Shown: in pieces, positions 24,409-31,608 of the stretch | Layout: each line of letters begins with the position of its first letter | Position numbering within the stretch: position 1 is the first letter of the stretch | Origin: Kribbella voronezhensis | GTDB taxonomy: Bacteria > Actinomycetota > Actinomycetes > Propionibacteriales > Kribbellaceae | Reading direction: 5' to 3' | Length of the DNA stretch: 64,000 bases | NCBI RefSeq assembly: GCF_004365175.1 | Contig: NZ_SOCE01000001.1 | Location: 2,281,154-2,345,153, forward strand | The notes under the pieces: model-generated | What the model saw: the letters and a program-made list of their open reading frames with translations, nothing else | Database searches by the model: none | Told to the model about the DNA's origin: nothing | Position numbers and translations under genes: made by a program

Positions 24409-25740
24409 GGTTGCCCTCCTGGTCGGGACGGGTTCGCTCTCGCCGCGCCGGAGCCGGTCGAGAAGGTTGCCGACAGCCCCCGTACAGCTGCCGCACCCGG
24501 TGGTCGCTCTGGTCTTCGCCGCGATGCCGGCCACGCTGTCGGCACCCGCCTGCCAGGCCGCCTCGATGGCAGCCCGCGTCACGCCGTTGCACCGGCAGAC
24601 GGTCAGTTGTCGCTTCTTCGGGGTTTCGGGGGCCGCGAACAACAGATCGGCGGCGACCTGCGTACGCCGGTCCGCCAGCAGCACCAACTCGGCCGCCACC
24701 TCCGGCGCCCCGACCACCACAGCGGACCGCACCACGCCTTCGTGGATCACCGCCCGCACGAATCGCTTGTCGTCGTCCAGCTGGACGACCTCTCCACCAG
24801 GGGCTTCGCTCCCGAGCACGAGCACGTCCAGCCCACCGGCGGTCAGCCGGATGACCTCATCGCCCGGACCCGGCTCCACTTCTTCGGCTGCCAGGTGGCG
24901 CGCAAGGATCTCCGCCTGGTCCCAGGCGCCGGCGACCGTTCCGGTCGTTCGCCCTTCGCACTCCGCGCAGTCGCCGATCGCATGCACGTCAGGATCAACC
25001 GGAGTAGTGAACGTGTGGTCGACGACGATCCCGCCGGTCGACCCGATCGGAAGCCCGGCGGCCGCAGCGACCGCCGCTCGCGGTTCGACCCCGCAGGCCG
25101 CGATCAGCAACTCACCGAAGACAACCCCGCCGCCGGCCAGCTGGGCGGACCGGAAGCTGCCGTCCCGTACCTCGGTGCTCGCGATCGTCGTGTTCAGCAG
25201 CACCTCGACACCGAGGTGGCGAACGGCCCTGGTGATCCGTCGGCCGGCTGTCGCCCGGATCGTCTTGTCCAGCAGGGATTCACCGTCGTGGATCAGGGTG
25301 ACCGCAACCCCACGTTCGCGCAGGGCGCAGGCCGTCTCCACGCCGAGTATCCCGCCGCCGAGGATCACCGCCCGGCGTACGTGCTCAGCAGCCCGCACGA
25401 TCGCGATCGCGTCGTCGGCGGTCCGCAGCGTCCGGAAACCGTTGAGCGCCGGCGGCTCGACCGGCTCGGCACCCGTCGCGAACACGAGCCGGTCGTAAGG
25501 AATCCGCTGGCCATCTTCGGCGATCACGACCTTCGCTGCGCGATCGACCGCCACAGCCGTGACCGGATTCGCTTTGTCCACCACGGGTTCCGCCGCGCGA
25601 CCCGCGACGTACTCGGTGAGCCGGCCGCGGTTGTAGAAGCCCTCGTCGCCGAGCAGCTGTACGTCGTACCGGCCGTCGAGGAGCTGGGCGAGCCGGGTGC
25701 CCGCCATCCCCGCGCCGATGATCACCACTCGTTCGGTCAT
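21826..25740 (-). CDS. FAD/[2Fe-2S] oxidoreductase in frame with NirB (1304-residue ORF)
   Basis: From ATG 25740 (MTERVVIIGAGMAGTRLAQL) a single frame runs through NirB to 21826. The first 444 codons encode a complete FAD/NAD-dependent oxidoreductase: FAD-binding VIIGAGMAGTRLA, NAD-binding RAVILGGGILGVETACAL, then a C-terminal BFD-like [2Fe-2S] segment LTVCRCNGVTRAAI with TTGCGSCTG. Such NasB-like proteins pass NADH electrons to the assimilatory nitrate reductase. No stop separates it from NirB, and the linker GESEPVPTRRAT contains the NirB ribosome site. Either a 1304-residue fusion is made in addition to free NirB, or a stop has been lost by mutation or sequencing error. The start overlaps the nasA stop by four bases. 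Confidence 0.75.
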   Translation of the reverse strand: MTERVVIIGAGMAGTRLAQLLDGRYDVQLLGDEGFYNRGRLTEYVAGRAAEPVVDKANPVTAVAVDRAAKVVIAEDGQRIPYDRLVFATGAEPVEPPALNGFRTLRTADDAIAIVRAAEHVRRAVILGGGILGVETACALRERGVAVTLIHDGESLLDKTIRATAGRRITRAVRHLGVEVLLNTTIASTEVRDGSFRSAQLAGGGVVFGELLIAACGVEPRAAVAAAAGLPIGSTGGIVVDHTFTTPVDPDVHAIGDCAECEGRTTGTVAGAWDQAEILARHLAAEEVEPGPGDEVIRLTAGGLDVLVLGSEAPGGEVVQLDDDKRFVRAVIHEGVVRSAVVVGAPEVAAELVLLADRRTQVAADLLFAAPETPKKRQLTVCRCNGVTRAAIEAAWQAGADSVAGIAAKTRATTGCGSCTGAVGNLLDRLRRGESEPVPTRRATMTELNKARHLVIVGGGMVAHRLVEALRSRDTAVDWRITVLAEEPRMPYDRVALTSYFSGRDPQDLSLGDPELWDDPAVTLRKGVTVTAMDVEAKTVRTSRDEVIAYDELVLATGSYAFVPPIKNSDVNGCFVYRTVDDVAALRVYVERLRAEGKDVNGVVVGGGLLGLEAAGALRALGAKTKVVEFAPRLMALQVDEGGGSALARLIRDLDIEVLTSTQTTRVKTTSQGAAKAMAVADGPDLPADVVVFATGVRPRDELGRASGLEIGERGGVVVDDTCRTSVPGVWAIGEVACIEGRVWGLVAPGYAMAEIVADQLLGGAATFPGADSSTKLKLLGVDVASFGDAFGATEGALDIVYADPVAGVYKKLVLSDDARTLLGGILVGDASAYSGLRPMVGRQLGADPASYLLPEGSQPVQMELPDDAPVCSCNNVSAGTIRCAVREEGCGDLKSLCGKTKAGTSCGSCLPIVKNLLNSELAAAGVEVSKALCEHFALSRAELFDVVRVTGLRTFSEIVERHGTGRGCDICKPVVASILASLDPAGHVLDGERATLQDTNDHVMANIQKDGTYSVVPRIPGGEVTPEGLIAIGEVARDFGLYTKITGGQRVDLFGARIEQLPAIWKRLVDAGFESGHAYGKSLRTVKSCVGSTWCRYGVQDSVGMAIALELRYRGLRSPHKLKLGVSGCARECAEARGKDVGVIATENGWNLYVGGNGGMTPRHAQLLASDLSDDQLLQAIDRFLMYYIRTGDRLQRTAVWVNEIEGGLDHVRDVVLNDSLGIAADLDAAMASHIDSYVDEWQATLQDPEKLARFVSFVNAPDQPDADLRYVVERNQPRPATPAERGQMEPVLLAGPRLEVRR

Positions 25741-27860
25741 GCCGGAATCCCCTTTGCGGACAGGGACGCGGCGGCCAGCTCGACCGCGCAAGCCTTGAAC
25801 TCGGGCATCTTCGAGACCGGGTCCAGCGCATCGTTGGTCAGCTCGTTCACGCTGCCCTCGCCACCGAAGTGGAACGGCACGAACACCGTGTCCGGCCGTA
25901 CGTCGGTCGTCACGCGCGCCGGGAGCACCATCGAGCCCCGCGCCGTCGTCAAACGCACCGGCCGGCCGTCCGAGACCCCCAGTTGCGCGGCGACCCGCGG
26001 GTGGATCTCGGCGAACACCTCCGGCTCGGCCTCGGCGAGCTCGACCACGCGGCGGGTCTGCGCGCCACTCTGATAGTGCTGCAGAAGGCGGCCCGTCACC
26101 AGGTAGAGCGGCGCTTCACCACGGAGGTCGTCGGCTACCGGCCGATGGTCGACCGCGATCACCCGCGCCCGGCCGTCCGGCGTACCGAAGCGGTCGGCGA
26201 ACAGCCGTGGTGTGCCCGGGTGGCTCTCCTCCGGGCAGGGCCAGAACAGCGCTTCGTCGGCGTCCAGCCTCGCCCAGCTGATCCCGGCGTAGTCCGCGAT
26301 GCCGCCCGCGCTGGCGAGGCGAAGCTCCTCGAAGACCTCGGCCGGATCGGTGGAGAACGGAGTCGCCGGGCGCAGCCGCTCGGCCAGTCCTGCGAAGATC
26401 GCCAGGTCGCTGCGCACCTCACCAGGCGGCGTCACGGCCGCCCTGCGTCGCAGTACGCGTCCCTCCAGCGACGTCATCGTGCCGTCCTCCTCGGCCCACT
26501 GCGTGACCGGGAAGACCACATCGGCGATCAGGGCGGTTTCCGACGGGACCACGTCCGCGACGACGAGCAGGTCCAGCGCGGCGAGGTGCTCCCGCACTGA
26601 GGCGAGCCGTGGCGCAGACACCAGCAGGTTGCTGCCGTGGACCAGGAGCGCCCGCGGGCCTTCCGGCGTACCGAGGGCGTTGATCAGCTCGACAGCACTC
26701 CGGCCCGGGCCCGGCAGGTCGTCCGGGTCCACTCCCCACACACCGGCCACGTGGGCGCGTGCGGCCGGGTCCGCGATGCTGCGGTAGCCCGGTAGTTGGT
26801 CCGCCTTCTGACCGTGCTCGCGGCCGCCTTGGCCGTTCCCCTGGCCGGTGATGCAGCCGTAGCCGCTGCCTAGCCGCCCAGGCAGGCCTAGCGCGAGAGC
26901 CAGGTTGATGCAGGCGGTGACGGTGTCAGTGCCCTTGCTGTGCTGCTCTGCGCCACGCCCGGTGAGGATGAATGCCCCAGCACCACCATGTACGGGCGCA
27001 GCTGCCGCCAGGAGGCGCGCCGCCTGCCGGATGGTGACAGCCGGTACGCCGGTCACGCGCTCGGCGCGCTCCGGCCACCAGCCGGCCGTGGACCGGAACA
27101 AGCCGTCAGGGTCGTCAGTCCGTTCCTGCAGGTACGCGGTGTCTGCCAGTCCCTCCTGCAGCACCACGTGCGTCAGCGAGAGCACCAGGGCCAGGTCAGT
27201 GCCCGGCGTGGGCTGCAGGTGTACGCCGGCGCCTTCGTCCACCAGCCCGGCCGTCGCAGTACGGCGTGGGTCGACAACGAGCAGGCCACCAGCGGCCCGA
27301 GCCGCGTCCAAGTGCGCGACGGCGGGCGGCATTGTTTCGGCAATGTTGCTGCCGACCAGCAAAATCGCGCCGGCGCCGCCGAGATCGGTCAGCGGGAAGG
27401 GCAGACCACGGTCGATGCCGAAGGCACGGTTCGTCGCAGCTGCCGCGGACGACATACAGAAGCGGCCGTTGTAGTCCACGTTCGACGTCCGCAGCGTGAC
27501 CCGGGCGAACTTGCCGAGCGCGTAGGCCTTCTCATTGGTGAGGCCGCCACCGCCGAACACGGCCACCGCGTCATCGCCGTACGCCGTCTGCAGCGAGCGG
27601 ATGCGGTCGGCAACGAAGTCGAGCGCCTCGTCCCAGCTCGTCTCCACCAGGTCGCCGGCGGCGTTGCGGACCAGCGGCTTCGTCAGGCGGTCCGGCACCG
27701 TGAGCACCTCGGGTGCCGTCCAGCCCTTGCGGCACAGTCCGCCCCGGTTGGTCGGGAACTCGCGAGGTTGCACGGCCACTGCACCCGGCCTCTCGACCGG
27801 GTGCAGAGTCGTCGCGCACTGCAGGGCGCAGTACGGGCAGTGAGTGTCTACAGCGGTCAC
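25737..27860 (-). CDS. nasA: Assimilatory nitrate reductase catalytic subunit
   Basis: A 707-residue molybdopterin oxidoreductase. The N terminus binds [4Fe-4S] (CPYCALQC at residues 8-15, with GGLCRKG supplying the fourth Cys). Molybdopterin domains follow, including VGSNIAETMPP, LTGRGAEQHSKG and a C-terminal dinucleotide-binding domain with LVTGRLLQHYQSGAQTRR. There is no Tat signal, so the enzyme is cytoplasmic and assimilatory, reducing nitrate to nitrite. GTG 27860 overlaps the narK stop (GTGA); the open frame upstream lies within narK and is not used. It is followed by the FAD oxidoreductase that probably donates its electrons. Confidence 0.9.
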   Translation of the reverse strand: MTAVDTHCPYCALQCATTLHPVERPGAVAVQPREFPTNRGGLCRKGWTAPEVLTVPDRLTKPLVRNAAGDLVETSWDEALDFVADRIRSLQTAYGDDAVAVFGGGGLTNEKAYALGKFARVTLRTSNVDYNGRFCMSSAAAATNRAFGIDRGLPFPLTDLGGAGAILLVGSNIAETMPPAVAHLDAARAAGGLLVVDPRRTATAGLVDEGAGVHLQPTPGTDLALVLSLTHVVLQEGLADTAYLQERTDDPDGLFRSTAGWWPERAERVTGVPAVTIRQAARLLAAAAPVHGGAGAFILTGRGAEQHSKGTDTVTACINLALALGLPGRLGSGYGCITGQGNGQGGREHGQKADQLPGYRSIADPAARAHVAGVWGVDPDDLPGPGRSAVELINALGTPEGPRALLVHGSNLLVSAPRLASVREHLAALDLLVVADVVPSETALIADVVFPVTQWAEEDGTMTSLEGRVLRRRAAVTPPGEVRSDLAIFAGLAERLRPATPFSTDPAEVFEELRLASAGGIADYAGISWARLDADEALFWPCPEESHPGTPRLFADRFGTPDGRARVIAVDHRPVADDLRGEAPLYLVTGRLLQHYQSGAQTRRVVELAEAEPEVFAEIHPRVAAQLGVSDGRPVRLTTARGSMVLPARVTTDVRPDTVFVPFHFGGEGSVNELTNDALDPVSKMPEFKACAVELAAASLSAKGIPA

Positions 27861-29239
27861 ACGCGCTCCTGGCTGAGCGGGCCACCCCGACGCAGGTAGC
27901 AGAAGTACGTGAGGGCCAGGCAGACCACGTAGAAGCCGCAGAAGCTGTACAGAGCCGGTACCAGCGAGCCGTAGTGCCCGGTGGACATCGCGAAGCCGCG
28001 CGGTACGAAGAAGCCGCCGTACGCGCCGATGGCCGAGGCGATCCCGATACAGGCCGCCGCCTCGCGCCGGGCCCGGACCGGCTCCGGCTTGCCGTCCAGA
28101 TCCAGCGTCGTCTGCCGGAAGACCGCCGGAATCATCCGGTACGTCGAGCCGTTGCCGGCGCCGCTGGCGACGAACAGCACCAGGAAGCTGAGCAGGAACC
28201 AGGTGAAGCTGCCGGAGTGCAGTGCGGCGATCGCTGACAGGATGCCGACGCCCATCACCACGAACGCCGTCACCGTCACCTTGGCGCCGCCGATCCGGTC
28301 GGCCAGCTTGCCGCCGAAGGGCCGCGAGACCGAGCCGACCAGCGCACCGAGGAAGGCGATGTGCGCCACCGTGATGTGCGGGAAGGTCGTCTTGATCAGC
28401 AGCGGGAAGGCCGCCGAGAACCCGATGAACGAGCCGAAGGTGCCGATGTAGAGGAAGGAGATCACCCAGGTGTGCGGCCGCTTCGCCGCCGCGATCGAGG
28501 CGCGGAACGACGAGGTCGCGGCGGACAGGTTGTCCATCACCCGCCAGGCCAGCACAGCGGCGAGCACGATCAGCGGCAGCCACATCAGCCCCGCGCGGTT
28601 CAGCGTCAGGCCCGCGCCGGCGACGATCATGATCGGCACCAGCAGCTGGACCACGGCCACCCCGAGGTTGCCGCCGGCCGCGTTCAGCCCGAGCGCGAAG
28701 CCCTTGTCCCGCTCGGGGAAGAAGAAGGAGATGTTCGTCATACTGCTGGCGAAGTTGCCGCCGCCGACGCCCGCGGTGGCCGCGACCAGGGCCATCAGCC
28801 AGAACGGGGTGTCCGGCCGGCTGACGAAGAACGCCAGCCCGGAGGTCGGGACCAGCAGCAGCAACGCGGACACGATCGTCCAGTTGCGGCCGCCGAACTT
28901 CGGTACGGCGAACGTGTAGGGCAGCCGCAGCGTGGCGCCGACCAGGCTCGGCAGCGCGACCAGCCAGAACATCTGGTCGGTGCTGTAACCGAAGCCGGCG
29001 GCCGGCAGCGACACCACCACGATGCTCCACAGCTGCCAGACCGAGAAGCCCAGGAACTCGGCGAAGATCGACGGCCACAGGTTGCGGCGAGCCACCCGGC
29101 GGCCCTTCGCCGCCCAGAACTCGGCGTCCTCCGGGTCCCAGACGTCGATCCAGCGGCCCCGGCGGGGCGCTTCGACCGTGCCCACCGCCCCGGTCACCTC
29201 GCGCGGGGTTGCGACCCCAGGTCGAGCCTCGAGCGTCAT
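27857..29239 (-). CDS. narK: Nitrate/nitrite transporter NarK
   Basis: A 460-residue MFS protein with about 12 helices. The NarK/NNP signatures are visible: GVGGGNFASSMTNISFFFP and GFALGLNAAGGNLGVAVVQL. These carry the glycine-rich nitrate signature in helix 5 and the charged loop after helix 4. A hydrophilic N terminus of about 55 residues precedes the first helix. It imports nitrate at the cytoplasmic membrane. It is the first gene of the nitrate operon, and a GlnR-type box lies 57-94 bases before its ATG. Confidence 0.92.
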   Translation of the reverse strand: MTLEARPGVATPREVTGAVGTVEAPRRGRWIDVWDPEDAEFWAAKGRRVARRNLWPSIFAEFLGFSVWQLWSIVVVSLPAAGFGYSTDQMFWLVALPSLVGATLRLPYTFAVPKFGGRNWTIVSALLLLVPTSGLAFFVSRPDTPFWLMALVAATAGVGGGNFASSMTNISFFFPERDKGFALGLNAAGGNLGVAVVQLLVPIMIVAGAGLTLNRAGLMWLPLIVLAAVLAWRVMDNLSAATSSFRASIAAAKRPHTWVISFLYIGTFGSFIGFSAAFPLLIKTTFPHITVAHIAFLGALVGSVSRPFGGKLADRIGGAKVTVTAFVVMGVGILSAIAALHSGSFTWFLLSFLVLFVASGAGNGSTYRMIPAVFRQTTLDLDGKPEPVRARREAAACIGIASAIGAYGGFFVPRGFAMSTGHYGSLVPALYSFCGFYVVCLALTYFCYLRRGGPLSQERV

Positions 29240-29295
29240 CGTTCGTCTCCGATCATCCGACCTGTCTGATTAGCTCAAGAAGCTATGACCGGGGT

Positions 29296-29333
29296 GTTTC
29301 CGAGCGGTCATCTCGTTGTTACGCCGTCGAAAC
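29296..29333. promoter_or_regulatory. GlnR box of the nitrate assimilation operon
   Basis: Four pentamers at exact 11-base spacing are GTTTC (29296), GTCAT (29307), GTTAC (29318) and GAAAC (29329), each separated by six bases. Read on the minus strand this is GTTTC-n6-GTAAC-n6-ATGAC-n6-GAAAC. That is the layout of the GlnR consensus gTnAC-n6-GaAAC-n6-gTnAC-n6-GaAAC. Nitrogen-limited activation by GlnR of the narK-nasA-nirBD operon is the expected role. Confidence 0.82.
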
Positions 29334-29466
29334 GGCTCCCGCACACCGCCCACGGGCCGGTGAGAGAAGTGGCGGCGGCCCGGGTCGGCGGCGACCGGGT
29401 GACCGCTGCACGATGCTGTCGGAGCGAGTGGGTACTGTGCCGTCAACCGAGGGATAGGGGACGAGG

Positions 29467-31608
29467 GTGCGGAACAACCGGCGCTGGGCGTGGCGGGCGG
29501 GGATCGCGGCGGTGCTGATCGGCTGGCTGCTGCTGGGCGCGATCGGCGGGCCGACGGTCGGACGGCTGAGCGAGGTGCAGGAGAACGACAACGCGAACTT
29601 CCTGCCGAAACAGGCCGAGTCCACGCTGGTCAACAACGAGTCGGCCAAGTTCATCGACTCCAAGGCCCTGCCGTACTTCGTCCTGATCGAGCGCGACAGC
29701 GGCATCACCCCCGCCGACCTGGCGAAGGCGAACGCTTTCCTCGCCAAGGTGCCGTCGCTCGACCTCGGTGACGGCAAGACGATCGGTGAGTACCTGTCCG
29801 CGCCGGCCAGGACGATCATCCCGTCGGCCGACAAGAAGGCGCTGCTGATCACCCTCGAGCTGAACAGCGACCGCCTCACCGAGGTGGTCAAGTCGGGCGA
29901 GACCGCGCTGTTCGCGGTGGCCGACGAGATGCGCGGCGAGATCAAGCAGTCGCTCACGCCGACCGGGCTGAAGGTCTACGTGACCGGTCCGGGTGGGGTG
30001 TTCGCCGACTTCGTCACCGCCTTCGGCGGGATCGACGGGATCCTGCTCGGCGTCGCGCTCGCCGTCGTGTTCGTGATCCTGCTGATCGTCTACCGCAGCC
30101 CCGTGCTGCCGATCGCCGTCCTGCTGACCGCGGTGTTCGGACTAGCCCTGGCGGCGTCGGTGGTCTATCCGCTGGCCAAGAACAACGTGATCGAGCTGAA
30201 CGGCCAGAGTCAGGGCATCCTGTTCATCCTCGTCGTGGGCGCCGCGACCGACTACTCGCTGCTGCTCGTCTCGCGGTACAAGGAAGAGCTGCACGACTAC
30301 GAGAGCAAGTACGAGGCGATGCGGGTCGCCTGGCGGGCTTCGATCGAGCCGATCGCCGCCAGCGCGGCGACGGTGATCCTCGGCCTGCTCTGCCTGCTGC
30401 TGTCCCAGCTCGGCAGCACCAAGGGCCTCGGCCCGGTCGGCGCCATCGGCATCGCCGGCGCCCTGGTCTCCGCGATGACCTTCCTGCCCGCGATCCTGCT
30501 CGCCTTCGGCCGCCGGATCTTCTGGCCGGCCATCCCCCGGGTCGACCACGTGCACGCCAAGGACCAGGTCGGCGGCCGCAAGCTATGGGGTCGCGTCTCC
30601 GGCCTGGTCGGCCGCAGCCCGCGCAAGGTCTGGGCGGTCTCCGCACTCGCCCTGATCGCCTGCGGCGCCTTCCTGCCGACCTTCAAGGCGCAGGGCATCT
30701 CGCAGGAGGACCTGTTCCTGAACAAGGTCGAGTCCGTCACCGGCCAGGAAGAGCTGGCCAAGCACTTCGACGCCGGCGCCGGTACGCCGGTCCAGATCCT
30801 CACCAGCGAGGACCAGGCCGCCAGGGTCGTCGAAACGGCGATGAAGGTCGACGGGGTCGCGTCCGCGTCCGCCTCGACCGCACCGGGCGTGCCGCCGAAG
30901 ATCGTGGCGGGCAAGGTGCTGGTGCAGGCGACGCTCAAGGTCCCGGCCGACTCCCCCGACGCGACCAAGGTGGTCAAGCACCTGCGCACCGAGCTGGACC
31001 AGGTCAGCCCGGACGTCCTGGTCGGCGGCAACACCGCGATCAACCTCGACGTGATGGACGCGAGCAACCGCGACCTCAAGGTGATCATCCCGGCCATCCT
31101 CGCGGTGATCTTCGTGGTCCTGATGCTGCTGCTGCGCTCCGTCGTCGCGGCGATCCTGCTGGTGGTCTGCAACGTGCTCTCGTTCGGCGCGACCGTCGGG
31201 ATCAGCGCGCTGGTGTTCAACCACGTCTTCGACTTCCCCGGCGCCGACGCGTCGATCCCGCTCTACGCGTTCGTCTTCCTGGTTGCCCTGGGCATCGACT
31301 ACTCGATCTTCCTGATGACCCGGGTCCGGGAGGAGTCGATCGAGCAGGGCACCCGGCCGGGCATCCTGACCGGACTGGCCGTCACCGGCGGCGTGATCAC
31401 CTCCGCCGGTGTCGTCCTGGCAGCCACCTTCTCCGCGCTCGGCGTCGTACCGATCCTGTTCCTGGCGCAGATCGCGTTCATGGTCGGCTTCGGCGTCCTG
31501 CTCGACACCACCATCGTCCGCTCCTTGCTCGTCCCCGCCCTCTCCTACGACATCGGCCGGACGATCTGGTGGCCGAGCAAACTGGCCAAGGCCGACCAGC
31601 CCGACTAG
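29467..31608 (+). CDS. MMPL/RND-family transporter
   Basis: A 713-residue protein with the duplicated six-helix MMPL layout. The first helix is AGIAAVLIGWLLLGAIGG, with a large extracytoplasmic loop to about residue 175, then five helices including FILVVGAATDYSLLLVSRYKEE (the proton-relay type helix 4), a second loop, and the repeat half with FVFLVALGIDYSIFLMTRVREE. It probably exports a lipid or hydrophobic compound using proton flow. The GTG start at 29467 follows a purine-rich GGGGACGAGG. Its TAG stop shares the CTAG palindrome with the stop of the convergent LuxR gene. Confidence 0.9.
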   Translation: MRNNRRWAWRAGIAAVLIGWLLLGAIGGPTVGRLSEVQENDNANFLPKQAESTLVNNESAKFIDSKALPYFVLIERDSGITPADLAKANAFLAKVPSLDLGDGKTIGEYLSAPARTIIPSADKKALLITLELNSDRLTEVVKSGETALFAVADEMRGEIKQSLTPTGLKVYVTGPGGVFADFVTAFGGIDGILLGVALAVVFVILLIVYRSPVLPIAVLLTAVFGLALAASVVYPLAKNNVIELNGQSQGILFILVVGAATDYSLLLVSRYKEELHDYESKYEAMRVAWRASIEPIAASAATVILGLLCLLLSQLGSTKGLGPVGAIGIAGALVSAMTFLPAILLAFGRRIFWPAIPRVDHVHAKDQVGGRKLWGRVSGLVGRSPRKVWAVSALALIACGAFLPTFKAQGISQEDLFLNKVESVTGQEELAKHFDAGAGTPVQILTSEDQAARVVETAMKVDGVASASASTAPGVPPKIVAGKVLVQATLKVPADSPDATKVVKHLRTELDQVSPDVLVGGNTAINLDVMDASNRDLKVIIPAILAVIFVVLMLLLRSVVAAILLVVCNVLSFGATVGISALVFNHVFDFPGADASIPLYAFVFLVALGIDYSIFLMTRVREESIEQGTRPGILTGLAVTGGVITSAGVVLAATFSALGVVPILFLAQIAFMVGFGVLLDTTIVRSLLVPALSYDIGRTIWWPSKLAKADQPD

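Noticed and set aside
22240..26073. Plus-strand open frame of about 1277 codons across the nitrate genes
   Set aside because: It is exactly antisense to NirB and the FAD oxidoreductase, its residues are Arg/His/Asp-rich without domains, and the minus-strand reading has clear cofactor motifs.
27861..29078. In-frame extension of the nitrate reductase gene through narK
   Set aside because: The [4Fe-4S] motif begins a few residues after GTG 27860, and the upstream codons merely overlap narK in another frame.
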